Of a stretch of DNA of 64,000 nucleotides, positions 52,999 to 63,164 are shown one piece after another. The translations under genes were made by a program, and so were the position numbers. Within the stretch, counting starts at the first letter, position 1, and every line of letters begins with the position of its first letter. The stretch is from Mongoliibacter ruber (GTDB lineage: Bacteria; Bacteroidota; Bacteroidia; Cytophagales; Cyclobacteriaceae), in assembly GCF_003003005.1 (NCBI RefSeq), contig NZ_PVTR01000004.1, forward strand, positions 1 through 64,000, in the 5' to 3' direction. The notes below the pieces were generated by a model. That model ran no database searches. It saw only the letters and a program-made list of their open reading frames with translations, and was not told the origin of the DNA.

Positions 52999-55900
52999 CT
53001 ATTTGATTAGTATGAAAACTCCCGTTCTGGTACCCCTGTCTCCACCTCTGGACATGAATTCTGCTTTGTAAACATAGTTGCCATTTGGCACTTCTTCACC
53101 ATTCAACATACCATCCCAACCTCCTTGCTCGAAGTTCTCCGACTCATATATCAGGTCTCCCCAAGTATTGAAAATATAGACCTTCAATTCAGCTAAACCC
53201 CTATATTTTGGATAAAACAAGACATTTTTGCCATCCTCTCTTTTTGGGGTAAATGCATTGGGGAAGATGATAAGGTAATCATCAAATACGTCAATCACTC
53301 TTTGATATACACTTATACAACCTATAGCGGAATAGGTAGTCAAAGTGATGGTATAAGCTCCTTTTTCAGTATAGACGTGGGTTGGATTCTGTTCTGTAGA
53401 AGTATTGCCATCTCCAAAATCCCATTCCCATGCGATTGGTTCACCTGAGGTATCGTCTTTGAAAGATACTTCCTCATCAATTCCTATATCCTCATTGACA
53501 GCGATTGTGCCTCCGCCTAAATCCAACTCATAGTTGAAGAAGCTAGAAAGTTCCTCATTTGCTATCCTGACAATGATCCGCTCCTGATTGGTGAAACAGC
53601 TGCTATTTTTGAAACTAGCCCTCACAATATAAGTCCCGGAAGAGGAAACTGTTGCCAGTTCATCAAGCCTCATGATAGAACCACTCGGAGACACAACTTC
53701 ATAATCGTAAACGTTCGGATTAAAATTGTCAATAAAGTTCGTCAAATTCACTGTCTCATTTGGATCGCAGACAAGAGATGGGTTGAAGGTTCTAAGTTGT
53801 GGCAATGGATTTACATCCACAATCGCTTCTGCAAGTTCCAGTTCACAGGATCCACTCAAAGCCAACTCCACAAAATAGTTGTATGGAGCTTCATCAGCTC
53901 TAAGGCCACTGATTCTCAGTACACCATTATTGGAAAGTTCGAAGGTTTTACCATCTGCCTGACTGGTTCCCACAGGAATCGCAGTACTTTTTGAAGCATC
54001 CATAAACCACCTGAAGCCCGGACTAGATGGCACTCCTGGTATGTAAGGGCGAAGCTCTGCGACTTCACCTTCGCAAATAGTCACATTGTCTACAGCAATT
54101 GGTGTTGGTTCGTCCGTCACTTCTGTTGTTCCGGCAACAATCTCACAACCCCTGCTGTCAATAATTGTAATTTCATAGGTTCCCAGAGCCAGTTCAGATA
54201 CAGTAAACCTTCCATTGTCCCAGTCAATCGGCTTATTGATTTGCTGACCTCCACTTCTTATTTGAAGTATGTAAGGCAAATCTCCACCAAAGACTTCTCC
54301 GAAAATGACACCGTTGTCTTCTTCACAGCTGGCACCGACATTTCCAAAATCCTCAATTCTCAAGGCTTCAGTTGGTCCTTCAATGCTTATCAGTGGTAGA
54401 TCAACCGCACATCCGCCTTGATTTCTGGCGGTTATTTGATAATCACCCGGTGTCAAATCTTCGATCACATTGTTATTGTAAGTCTGGAAATTTCCTCCAT
54501 TGACACTGTATTCCAATTGGCCTGAACCTGCCGCAGGGCTTAGGAAGATTTGTCCTAAATCTCCAAAACAAACTTCGTCTTGTTTGCTAGCAGTCACCTC
54601 CGGAGTTCCCAAGACAACAATCCTCGTTTCTACAACATCTCCTTCACAAATTCCAGGTCCTTCCACCGTCACAAACAACCTCACAGGGCTATCAGACAAG
54701 GTAAGACCTGCAACTCCAAATCTTGATCCGTCATTATTGATACTCACAGTCGCTCCATTGATGGTTTGCCCATCACTGATCGCATTTGCCGGACTGACAC
54801 TGTTGAGGTACCAATTGAACCTGGCATTGGCATTGGCTGGGTTTACTCCTGGGCTAAGTTCAATTTCTTCATCTTCGCAAATAAAGTACTCATCATCCAG
54901 GAGAATTTCTGAAGGGCCATCTTCCACTTCAATTGGATTGGCCAATACAGTATCACAGCCTGAATCATCTATCACCTGTACCGTATAGTTGCCCTGACTA
55001 AGGTTGTCAAACTTGAATTCAGGTCCATTGCCTGTAAGTGTGCTTGTATTTCCAGAATTGGTTTCGGTAAGCAACAATTCATAAGGTGCCCTTCCTCCTC
55101 CGACTCTTACCTCAATAAATCCATCATCTACCCCACAGGCAGCATTTTTGAAATCAACCAGATCCAAAGTCAATGCAGTGGCTGCTTCTATTTCAACTTG
55201 GGCAATCTGGAAACATCCATTAGTAGAAAGCACTTCGATATCATAAACGCCTCCTTCAAAATTTTGACTTTCAAGTTCTTCGGCGGTATAACTTGTATTT
55301 CCAATGGTGTATTGGTGGCCAGATTGGTGACCGGATAAGATTCTGATCTTACCGTCATTGTCTCCAAAACAGGTTTCATCGGATGTCTCAAAAACAACAT
55401 CAGGAGTTGGATCAATGCTTACCGATATTGGCATTTCATCTCCTGTACATTCTACAAAGAAATAATAGGTATATGTTCCAGGTGCCAATCCACTGATGGT
55501 CAATTTCGGATTTAAATAATCTGAATCGTCTATTGTATAGGAAACGCCAGCATCATTCGGATCTACCCCTTCCTCGATCAAACCAGTTTGGTTGGCTCCT
55601 TTATACCAAGAGACATTGGTCCTGGCTGAAGGCGTATTGGGATTTACTGCTACATGCAGCGGTGCCAATAGGACATCATTGCCCTCACATTCATCAATTG
55701 GAGGCAGGACTATATACTGAGGGTCCGGCGCTACAAGTATCTCAAAGTCAAAAATGGCTTCACAACCTTTTTCATCCGTAACAATCAAATAATAAATACC
55801 CGCTTCCAAGTCTCTTATTTCGGTAAGGCTACCTGTAAGACTTGGACCTGTAAGCGGATCGTCTTTTCTCCATTCGTGCTGATAAGCTCCCCAGCCTCCG

Positions 55901-58900
55901 GATATCTGTATATTGAAAATCTCACCATTGGCATCCTCGCAGCTTTCTGCAAATCGCTCAAAATCTATCAACTCAATAGGACCTGGAGGTGATGCTATTT
56001 CAACACCAGGAATTTCCAAAATACAACCTTCCAACTGACTATTGTCCCTGATAGAAACGGTATAGGTACCTGGAGCCAAGTCGGTAAACTCATTTTCTTC
56101 CTGCCAGTTAGTACCATCTAAGCTAAAATCATAATCACCTGTGCCACCACTTAGGTCAGTAACCCGGATAACGCCATTTTCTTCCCCAAAACAAATAATG
56201 TCCACTACCTCTACATCTGCCAGAAGCGGTGCCAAAACTTCAACAGTACCAAAGGTGGAAGTAACACAAATTCCATCTCCACCGATTCTGACAAAATATT
56301 CGTAATTCCCTTCTGCCAATCCTGAAACCTGCATAGATCCGTCAGCGGCAAAGCTGTAGTCTACGCCTTCAGCATCTGTACCTGCAGCAATGGGCTCCGT
56401 CAAATTAGCATCAAAATACCAAGTAAGTGTAGGTGTAAGACCACCTCCAACGGTGATTTCTGGTTCAAGCACTGCAACACCACCTTCACAAATGATTATT
56501 TCATCAGGAATGGCGGTCACTTCCTCACCATCATTGTTGGTCAAGGTAATCCAATCAACTTGTTCAGCTACACATTCATTGTCATCGATCACGCTGACAG
56601 TATATGTTCCAGGTTCCAAACCCCTCACAAATATCCTTCCTGTACCAGAAATGTTATGTTCGAAGCTTCCCAGGTCCTCCCCATTGATACTGATACTATA
56701 ATCCGGTGTGCCTCCGGTAACGCGGAAAGAGATTTCTCCATTTGGCTGACCACAAGTAGGGTCCTCACTATCAATTTCAAGCAATAAAAGCTCCTCTGGT
56801 TGATTGATTTCGTATTCAAACTCATCAAAACAATTGGTAATTGAGTTTGTGGCCCTTATTGTATACACTCCAGCCGGTAATCTGACGAATGCAGTTCCAT
56901 CGAAAGCTACAGTGCTTGATAGAATTTCATAAGTATAATCATCAGAACCGCCTGATTCCAAAATCAAACTTCCATCCGACCCTTCAAAGCAACTCGCGTC
57001 TTCTACTGTAAACACAGGTGCCGGTAGCGGATTGACCAAAATCTCTGAGGGAATCAAGGAATTATCGCAGACATTGTCTCCTGTTACCTGCAAATACACC
57101 ATATAAGGCTCTAAATTGGCTTCCAGTCCCTGCAAAGAAAGTTCTCCAGCAGCATTGATGCTGGCTGCAGCACCAAAAACCAAGTCTCCATCTTGAATTT
57201 GAACTTCATTTCCTGCGCCATCAAGGTAGTACCAATTGTAAACAGGTACTGCATTTGAAAGGGTGACCGTCACTGGGCTAACGGTGGCTGTAAGGAAGGC
57301 CCTTTCTGGGTCCAATGGATCCAATTCACAAATGACAGCGTCAGTCACAGCAAACTCAGGCAATTCTCTTGGATTAAGGGTAAACTCAAACTCATCATCA
57401 CAACCATTGAGGTCAACGATAGACAGGGTATAAGTACCTCCTGCCAAGTCTGTGATTTCCAGCACTTGATCAAGCTGAGAGGCTTCAAAGACGCCTATTT
57501 CAGCTCCATCTAAAAATACAGTGTAATCTCCTGTCCCTCCTATGAATCTATATCTCAGTATTCCGTTGTCAATTTCGCAGGTAGGATCCACTAATTCCAC
57601 TTCCAAAAGCTGCAACTGATCCGGCTGCCCAACTGTCAGGACAAAATCATCAAAGCAATTCGTTACAATATTGGTCACTCTTATGGTGTAATTGCCGGCA
57701 GATAATCCATCGAATGAAGTTCCGTCAAAGGCAATCCCAGAAGAAAGCAACTCGTAAGTATAATCGTCAGAACCATCGGAGTCTAAAACAAGTCGTCCAT
57801 CAGATTCTCCGAAACAAGTGGCATCCTCCACTACAAAAACAGGGCTTGGAAGCGGGTTGACCAATATTTCCGAAGGAATCAGTGAATTGTCACAGACAAA
57901 ATCACCCGTAACCCTGAGGTAAACAATGTAAGGATCTGCATTGGCAGCCAAACCCTGAAGACTCAGGTTGGCAGATCCATCAATGGTCGCATTGGCCCCG
58001 AAGACAGTTGATCCGTTTTGGATCTGCACTTCATTTCCTGCGCCATCCAAATAATACCATGCATAAGAAGGTACAGCATTGGATAAGTTGACCACAACAG
58101 GACTGACAGTAGCAGTCAAAAAATCTCTATTTGCTGAAGTGGGATCCAACTCGCAGATAACAGCATCAGTCACTGCAAACTGCGGGAAATCCAGAGGAGA
58201 CATATCAAATGTGAATTCCGCAAAACAACCGTTGGCATCTTCAATCCTTAGTGTATAGCTTCCTCCCGCCAGATCTGTGATTTGTTGGGTTGCACTCATT
58301 TCAGTCTCAGTATGGGTGGTTACAAGTTGACCATTCAGGAAAACCTCATAGTCACTTGTTCCGCCTGCAAAGCTGTATGCTATAACTCCATTGTCAAAGC
58401 CACAAGTCGGGTCTTGTAGACTTACCTGCTGAATGGTCAAAAGATCAGGTTGTTCCATAAGCCCGGGGAAGTCTATGGTACATTGAGTGACAGTATTGGT
58501 CACCCTGATGATATAATCACCTGCTGGGATACCATCAAAATCAGTCCCATCAAAGGTCACTGAAGAGCCCACCAACTCATAAGAATATTCCGCCTGACCA
58601 CCTGACACTAACCTTAACTTACCATCTGACAATCCAAAACATGTGGGTTCGATTTCTTCAAAAACCGGTGCTGGCAGAGGGTTGACCGTTATCGTAACAT
58701 CAACTACAGGCATATCACAGCCATTAAGCACTTCAGGCTTCATATAAAAAGTGTAAGTGCCATCATTTTCAAATTCCTTTACTTTCAATTCACCTGTATT
58801 GCTGTTTATTTCAAATTCAGCTCCTATAGTTGCATTTACACCTGGAAATATTTCTTCTGTAGCTCCGGAATCCGTAAACCATCTGAAAACCGTCCCAGGG

Positions 58901-61752
58901 TTAGGTGAACCCGATAACGTAGCATCAGGTGTAATGCTTGTGCCACCATCTATGCATATTACCTGATCTTCAAGCTCATAAAAAGGAAGAACCTGAGGTG
59001 CTATTTCTCCATCTCCAGGAATGGTACAACCTTCGCTATCCTTAACGGTGAGTCTCAAAGTGTAGGGACTATCCGTGGAGATAAGATTTTCTATTGTAAA
59101 AAATTCCCCGAATTGTCCGGTTTGGGTTACTGTCGGAGTGATTCCATTTGGGTAGCCTTCAATGGACACCATTTCATAGCCACCATTTCCTCCCGACACT
59201 TCCCAAGTTATCGAGCCATTATCTAGTTCGCAGGTAGGATCATCAGCATTGACAGTGATGCTAAGTTCTTCCTCGGGACCGTCGATTTCGAAGTCAAAAT
59301 AATCTTCGCAAAAAGGTTCGATAACTTCAACCTTGACTGTGTATTCGCCTTTGGGTAGATTGTTAAACTCGCCTGATCCCTGAGCGGGTCTTAATTCGGC
59401 AAGATCTCTATCCAATAAAGTATAACTGGAAACCGATTCATTACCTCTATTGGCTACTAGGTTGATACTACCCGAATTATCCAGGCACCAATCTTCCTGC
59501 TCTGACAATACATTGAAAGTGATTTCGGGGTAAACACCTACTGAAAACGCCACATCAAGTTCTCCACCTATCTCGCAAAGATCGGCGTCTCCTGCCCTGC
59601 TCTCTCTTACCTGAACATAAAAATCATATTCTAAAGGTCCAGTTCCGGCAGAGCTAAGACCTTGTATCATTAATGCTCCATCAGTAGTTGCAGTATAAAC
59701 TGCTCCATCAATGGTGACAGGAGTATCTATTGAAGTAACAATCGGATCATTTGACGTATCGGAAGTATTGTACCATAAAAATACCGGGGTAATTCCTGGC
59801 GAGACAGTAGTATTGCCTCCAAGGGTAGCTATTACCCTCACCTCATCACCTTCACATATTTCAAATCTATCTTGATCGACTTCAACAGGAGTTCCCAGTT
59901 CATTTGTAACAGCAATTGCCTTCAACTCATCTTCACAAAAGTCATCTTCCCCAGGATTGCTTTGAGGATTTCTTACTACTAAAAAGTAATCCCCCGTGCT
60001 TATGCCATTAATGGTAAATGTAGCAGTACCATCAACCATAGCTGTTACCTCTTGAGGACCACGTTCTACACGATTTCCTTGAAAATCTTCAAAGAACCAC
60101 TCATGTTCAAATCCCTCAACCAAATTTTGTACTTGTGCGGTAATCCTTCCGTCGCTCTGCCCATCACAAGTCGGGTCTTCAACAACAGGATCTGTAACAA
60201 ATTCAGGAATTGGGTTAATGATAACTTTAAATTCTGCGGCATTAGATGTAATTCCAAAATTATCTGTTACGGTATAAAAAATAGAACCCGAATTTAACCT
60301 AGTAGGACTTAATTCAAATGGGACAAATCTAATTGTCACCTTTTCATCGCCTAAGTTTTCTAAATCCACATCATCGGCTATATCTTCCACATAAAATGTC
60401 CCGAAGTTTGGGACTACCAATCCTTCAGTATAATCAATATTTAAACATACATTACAGATATTTTGATTTTCCGCACAATTCAAATGTAAAGCAGTTCCGT
60501 CTTGAGCGTTAACAGGGTCTGGTCTTGTTAAGAACAATTCAATGCATTGAATAAAACTATTTGGGCTTAAGATTCTATCAAGAGGCAGTTCAAACTCAAC
60601 TTCATCACCTTCACAAGCCCTAATCTCAGTATCTTCTGCAATTGGAATAGTAAGTGGATCAGGTTCAAAAATACCTACAGCTAAATTTCTAATCTCATGA
60701 TGATTTACTTCTGATCCAGTAGCAGCAGAAAACCCAAGTTTTATAACCGGTGGGGGTTCGAAATTATAAGGCTGACTTAAAATAGTAACTATTTGATTTC
60801 CGAACAACATCTCAACAGTTAAGGTATAGCCTCCGGTACCTATGGGCTCTAAGCTTAAATATACCCTTCTATAATCAGCACTAAAACAATCATCAGTTCT
60901 ATCATTATTCAACAATCTATTATCTCTATTAAATACGTCTACATAATAATTACCAACAGGTGCAGGAATGTCATATTGAGTATCTTCCGGTCCTCTTATT
61001 GCAACTGTTTGAGGAAAAGGTGCCAAAGAAGGTAAACCATGTGGATTATCAAAATATGGAATCCCAGTTTGTTTTCTATTAAAGACAGTGTTTCCATCGC
61101 CATCGACTGTATCAAAATTATCTTCCAAACTTAAATAATTCCCCCAAACATCAATGCCTAAGCCAATGTATCCTCCAGAAACTCCAGGAATAACAGATGT
61201 TACACCTCCAACAGTTTTTAGTCTCGAAGCATATCCCAAAGCCCCGCCTGTTGCACCAATATTAAAAGTATTTGGAGGAGGCAAATCCCCATATCTACCA
61301 TCGAACATAAAAAAAGTTAAGCCATCAGCTCCTAATGAGCCATTTGGTAAAAGAGGAGTTGGCCCTTTAACACCTCCATATATGAAATAATCAAAAGAAA
61401 CTTGAATCCCGTTTCTTGGAAAAAAAGGGATATCTATATAAAAATAACCATTGGTTTGTACAGTGTCAGTCTGAGTCAAACTTGCGGACACGCCTGTTAG
61501 TAGAAAGTCACCTCCACTCTTCAAATCTTCAAACCTGGGTAAATTGTTTTCAGTTCCTACAAATGTTTGACAATAAGGAAAACCTACCCGTGGAACCCGT
61601 TGTTGCCCCTGGACATCTATTGATCCAAGAACCATTAAAATACACATCAAGAACAAAGCTGATCCAAACCCTTGGAATAAGCTTCGTAAATATAGGGACG
61701 GGATATCCCTCAACACTTTAAAGTATCTATAAATCAAATTGCAGGTGACCAT
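52999..61752 (-). CDS. Giant SprB-like adhesin with lectin-like domain and type B T9SS sorting domain
   Basis: About 2,917 residues from the ATG at 61752, which has CGAGGT 7 bp upstream. The ATG at 61773 or a TTG at 61791 are alternatives. After a signal segment (ALFLMCILMVLGSIDVQGQ) comes an L-type-lectin-like beta-sandwich (residues about 50-370: GADGLTFFMFDGRYGD, GGYIGLGIDVWGNY). Many SprB-type repeats follow, each with the PTC-x-x-x-DG core and two Cys. A PKD domain (WEWDFGDGNTSTEQNPTHVY) and a C-terminal gliding-motility-associated domain (FPNAFTPKREDGKN ... NGNYVYKAEF) end it. The last is the type B sorting signal, so it is secreted by T9SS and bound to the surface. It may bind the polysaccharide made here. 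Confidence 0.9.
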   Translation of the reverse strand: MVTCNLIYRYFKVLRDIPSLYLRSLFQGFGSALFLMCILMVLGSIDVQGQQRVPRVGFPYCQTFVGTENNLPRFEDLKSGGDFLLTGVSASLTQTDTVQTNGYFYIDIPFFPRNGIQVSFDYFIYGGVKGPTPLLPNGSLGADGLTFFMFDGRYGDLPPPNTFNIGATGGALGYASRLKTVGGVTSVIPGVSGGYIGLGIDVWGNYLSLEDNFDTVDGDGNTVFNRKQTGIPYFDNPHGLPSLAPFPQTVAIRGPEDTQYDIPAPVGNYYVDVFNRDNRLLNNDRTDDCFSADYRRVYLSLEPIGTGGYTLTVEMLFGNQIVTILSQPYNFEPPPVIKLGFSAATGSEVNHHEIRNLAVGIFEPDPLTIPIAEDTEIRACEGDEVEFELPLDRILSPNSFIQCIELFLTRPDPVNAQDGTALHLNCAENQNICNVCLNIDYTEGLVVPNFGTFYVEDIADDVDLENLGDEKVTIRFVPFELSPTRLNSGSIFYTVTDNFGITSNAAEFKVIINPIPEFVTDPVVEDPTCDGQSDGRITAQVQNLVEGFEHEWFFEDFQGNRVERGPQEVTAMVDGTATFTINGISTGDYFLVVRNPQSNPGEDDFCEDELKAIAVTNELGTPVEVDQDRFEICEGDEVRVIATLGGNTTVSPGITPVFLWYNTSDTSNDPIVTSIDTPVTIDGAVYTATTDGALMIQGLSSAGTGPLEYDFYVQVRESRAGDADLCEIGGELDVAFSVGVYPEITFNVLSEQEDWCLDNSGSINLVANRGNESVSSYTLLDRDLAELRPAQGSGEFNNLPKGEYTVKVEVIEPFCEDYFDFEIDGPEEELSITVNADDPTCELDNGSITWEVSGGNGGYEMVSIEGYPNGITPTVTQTGQFGEFFTIENLISTDSPYTLRLTVKDSEGCTIPGDGEIAPQVLPFYELEDQVICIDGGTSITPDATLSGSPNPGTVFRWFTDSGATEEIFPGVNATIGAEFEINSNTGELKVKEFENDGTYTFYMKPEVLNGCDMPVVDVTITVNPLPAPVFEEIEPTCFGLSDGKLRLVSGGQAEYSYELVGSSVTFDGTDFDGIPAGDYIIRVTNTVTQCTIDFPGLMEQPDLLTIQQVSLQDPTCGFDNGVIAYSFAGGTSDYEVFLNGQLVTTHTETEMSATQQITDLAGGSYTLRIEDANGCFAEFTFDMSPLDFPQFAVTDAVICELDPTSANRDFLTATVSPVVVNLSNAVPSYAWYYLDGAGNEVQIQNGSTVFGANATIDGSANLSLQGLAANADPYIVYLRVTGDFVCDNSLIPSEILVNPLPSPVFVVEDATCFGESDGRLVLDSDGSDDYTYELLSSGIAFDGTSFDGLSAGNYTIRVTNIVTNCFDDFVLTVGQPDQLQLLEVELVDPTCEIDNGILRYRFIGGTGDYTVFLDGAEIGVFEASQLDQVLEITDLAGGTYTLSIVDLNGCDDEFEFTLNPRELPEFAVTDAVICELDPLDPERAFLTATVSPVTVTLSNAVPVYNWYYLDGAGNEVQIQDGDLVFGAAASINAAGELSLQGLEANLEPYMVYLQVTGDNVCDNSLIPSEILVNPLPAPVFTVEDASCFEGSDGSLILESGGSDDYTYEILSSTVAFDGTAFVRLPAGVYTIRATNSITNCFDEFEYEINQPEELLLLEIDSEDPTCGQPNGEISFRVTGGTPDYSISINGEDLGSFEHNISGTGRIFVRGLEPGTYTVSVIDDNECVAEQVDWITLTNNDGEEVTAIPDEIIICEGGVAVLEPEITVGGGLTPTLTWYFDANLTEPIAAGTDAEGVDYSFAADGSMQVSGLAEGNYEYFVRIGGDGICVTSTFGTVEVLAPLLADVEVVDIICFGEENGVIRVTDLSGGTGDYDFSLDGTNWQEENEFTDLAPGTYTVSIRDNSQLEGCILEIPGVEIASPPGPIELIDFERFAESCEDANGEIFNIQISGGWGAYQHEWRKDDPLTGPSLTGSLTEIRDLEAGIYYLIVTDEKGCEAIFDFEILVAPDPQYIVLPPIDECEGNDVLLAPLHVAVNPNTPSARTNVSWYKGANQTGLIEEGVDPNDAGVSYTIDDSDYLNPKLTISGLAPGTYTYYFFVECTGDEMPISVSIDPTPDVVFETSDETCFGDNDGKIRILSGHQSGHQYTIGNTSYTAEELESQNFEGGVYDIEVLSTNGCFQIAQVEIEAATALTLDLVDFKNAACGVDDGFIEVRVGGGRAPYELLLTETNSGNTSTLTGNGPEFKFDNLSQGNYTVQVIDDSGCDTVLANPIEVEDGPSEILLDDEYFICEDEEIELSPGVNPANANARFNWYLNSVSPANAISDGQTINGATVSINNDGSRFGVAGLTLSDSPVRLFVTVEGPGICEGDVVETRIVVLGTPEVTASKQDEVCFGDLGQIFLSPAAGSGQLEYSVNGGNFQTYNNNVIEDLTPGDYQITARNQGGCAVDLPLISIEGPTEALRIEDFGNVGASCEEDNGVIFGEVFGGDLPYILQIRSGGQQINKPIDWDNGRFTVSELALGTYEITIIDSRGCEIVAGTTEVTDEPTPIAVDNVTICEGEVAELRPYIPGVPSSPGFRWFMDASKSTAIPVGTSQADGKTFELSNNGVLRISGLRADEAPYNYFVELALSGSCELELAEAIVDVNPLPQLRTFNPSLVCDPNETVNLTNFIDNFNPNVYDYEVVSPSGSIMRLDELATVSSSGTYIVRASFKNSSCFTNQERIIVRIANEELSSFFNYELDLGGGTIAVNEDIGIDEEVSFKDDTSGEPIAWEWDFGDGNTSTEQNPTHVYTEKGAYTITLTTYSAIGCISVYQRVIDVFDDYLIIFPNAFTPKREDGKNVLFYPKYRGLAELKVYIFNTWGDLIYESENFEQGGWDGMLNGEEVPNGNYVYKAEFMSRGGDRGTRTGVFILIK
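56515..58190 (-). repeat. Tandem near-duplicate of a ~275-residue module inside the adhesin gene
   Basis: Two adjacent modules (about 57350-58190 and 56515-57350) repeat AVICELDP, FLTATVSPV, WYYLDGAGNEVQIQ, VCDNSLIPSEILVNPLP and SDGSDDYTYE/GGSDDYTYE with few changes. The other repeats in the protein are much more diverged, so this duplication is more recent. Confidence 0.8.
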
Positions 61753-61918
61753 TAATTTACCTCGATGTACCATTGATTTCTTTTGAGGCAATCATTCTCC
61801 TAAGGAAAACCATTTTTATTTAAAATCAAATCGAAGCAGGCCGAATTTACGGTTTGCATGTAAAGATTTTATCTATCTTCCTTATGACCACAAATATTAG
61901 GCTATTTTTTACGTTTTT

Positions 61919-62797
61919 TTACTCAGGAAAGTATTTACTTTTCAAGTATGCCCCATAGGCCGTTTTTTGGTATATTTCTGTCAAACCTTTCAGCTTTTCA
62001 AGGTCAATAAATCCTTTTTCGTAGGCTATCTCTTCCAGACAAGCTATCTTCAAGCCTTGCCTATGCTCTATAGTCTGAATAAAATTGGAGGCTTCCAACA
62101 AGGACTCATGTGTACCGGTATCGAGCCAGGCATAGCCCCTACCCATGAGTTCTACCCTCAGTTCATTATTATTTAAATACACTTGATTGACAGTGGAAAT
62201 TTCCAACTCTCCCCTTTCGCTTGGCTTGATTTTTTTGGCTATTTCTACCACAGAATTTGGGTAAAAATACAAGCCTACCACTGCATGATGACTCTTGGGC
62301 TTCTCGGGTTTTTCTTCTATGCTTGTGGCCTTACCATCAGCATCAAAAGCCACTACTCCGTATCGCTGTGGATCCTTCACATAATAACCGAAAACTGTGG
62401 CCATGTCATCTTCTTTGGCTGCTTTTACCGCACTCTTCAATAAGTCAGTCAGTCCCTGACCATAGAATATATTATCTCCCAGCACCAGGCATACCTGATC
62501 TTTGCCGATAAAGTCTTCTCCTATGATAAAAGCCTGTGCCAAGCCATCCGGACTAGGCTGTTCTGCATATTGGATTTGCAAACCCAGGTCCGAACCATCC
62601 CCAAACAACATCTTGAAGTTTGGTAGGTCATGAGGGGTACTGATGATCAATATCTCCCTTATACCTGCCAACATCAATACTGAGAGCGGATAATAAATCA
62701 TTGGCTTGTCATATATGGCCAATAATTGCTTGGAAGTACCTTTGGTAATAGGATAAAGTCTGGTACCAGACCCTCCTGCTAACACAATTCCTTTCAT
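61919..62797 (-). CDS. rfbA: Glucose-1-phosphate thymidylyltransferase
   Basis: A 292-residue nucleotidyltransferase forming dTDP-glucose. It has [24 protein letters not shown] at the N-terminus, the [16 protein letters not shown] segment, [14 protein letters not shown] near 76, [13 protein letters not shown] near 103 and [18 protein letters not shown] near 158. rfbB, rfbC and rfbD are not in the window, so the rest of the dTDP-sugar route must be elsewhere or beyond the right edge. It is 167 bp upstream of the adhesin gene. Confidence 0.95.
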   Translation of the reverse strand: MKGIVLAGGSGTRLYPITKGTSKQLLAIYDKPMIYYPLSVLMLAGIREILIISTPHDLPNFKMLFGDGSDLGLQIQYAEQPSPDGLAQAFIIGEDFIGKDQVCLVLGDNIFYGQGLTDLLKSAVKAAKEDDMATVFGYYVKDPQRYGVVAFDADGKATSIEEKPEKPKSHHAVVGLYFYPNSVVEIAKKIKPSERGELEISTVNQVYLNNNELRVELMGRGYAWLDTGTHESLLEASNFIQTIEHRQGLKIACLEEIAYEKGFIDLEKLKGLTEIYQKTAYGAYLKSKYFPE

Positions 62798-63164
62798 TGA
62801 GATGGTATTATTTATGATTTACAAAAGAAGTACATTTTTTCAATTTGACTGAGTAGGTCTCAATATTTATGGTGTTCGACCTTAGATTTTCAAGGATTGA
62901 CAGATCAGTTCGGGAAAAATAAGAGAAAACAAGGTGGAAAGAGAATTTACTTATGAAAATTTAACATGAAAAATTAGAAATTATGTATATCCGCTTTCAT
63001 GCCAGTAGAATCTAAATAATAGAATTAACCTGTGATTTCGAACCAATATCTATAAATATCCAATATCTATAAATATCCAATATCTATTAGTATCCCTTTG
63101 CCAATAAACCCTCGTTTAATTGATTAGTGGCATGATTGCGGATAATCATATTAAAAACTTCAAC
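62798..63164. other. Intergenic region carrying a dispersed repeat
   Basis: 367 bases with no gene. The second half (62989-63150) is the right-hand copy of the direct repeat; the first half is AT-rich with nothing I recognise. Confidence 0.6.
62989..63150 (+). repeat. Direct repeat copy DR-right (162 bp)
   Basis: Same order as 8261-8388 plus two additional 17-bp units: CCAATATCTATAAATAT at 63043-63059 and 63060-63076, before the CCAATATCTATTAGTAT unit that both copies share. It contains a perfect 6-bp inverted repeat ATGATT-GCGGAT-AATCAT near its right end. Confidence 0.85.

Noticed and set aside
62798-63164. Insertion sequence remnant
   Set aside because: There is no transposase fragment or terminal inverted repeat; the only structure is the direct repeat and its 17-bp units.
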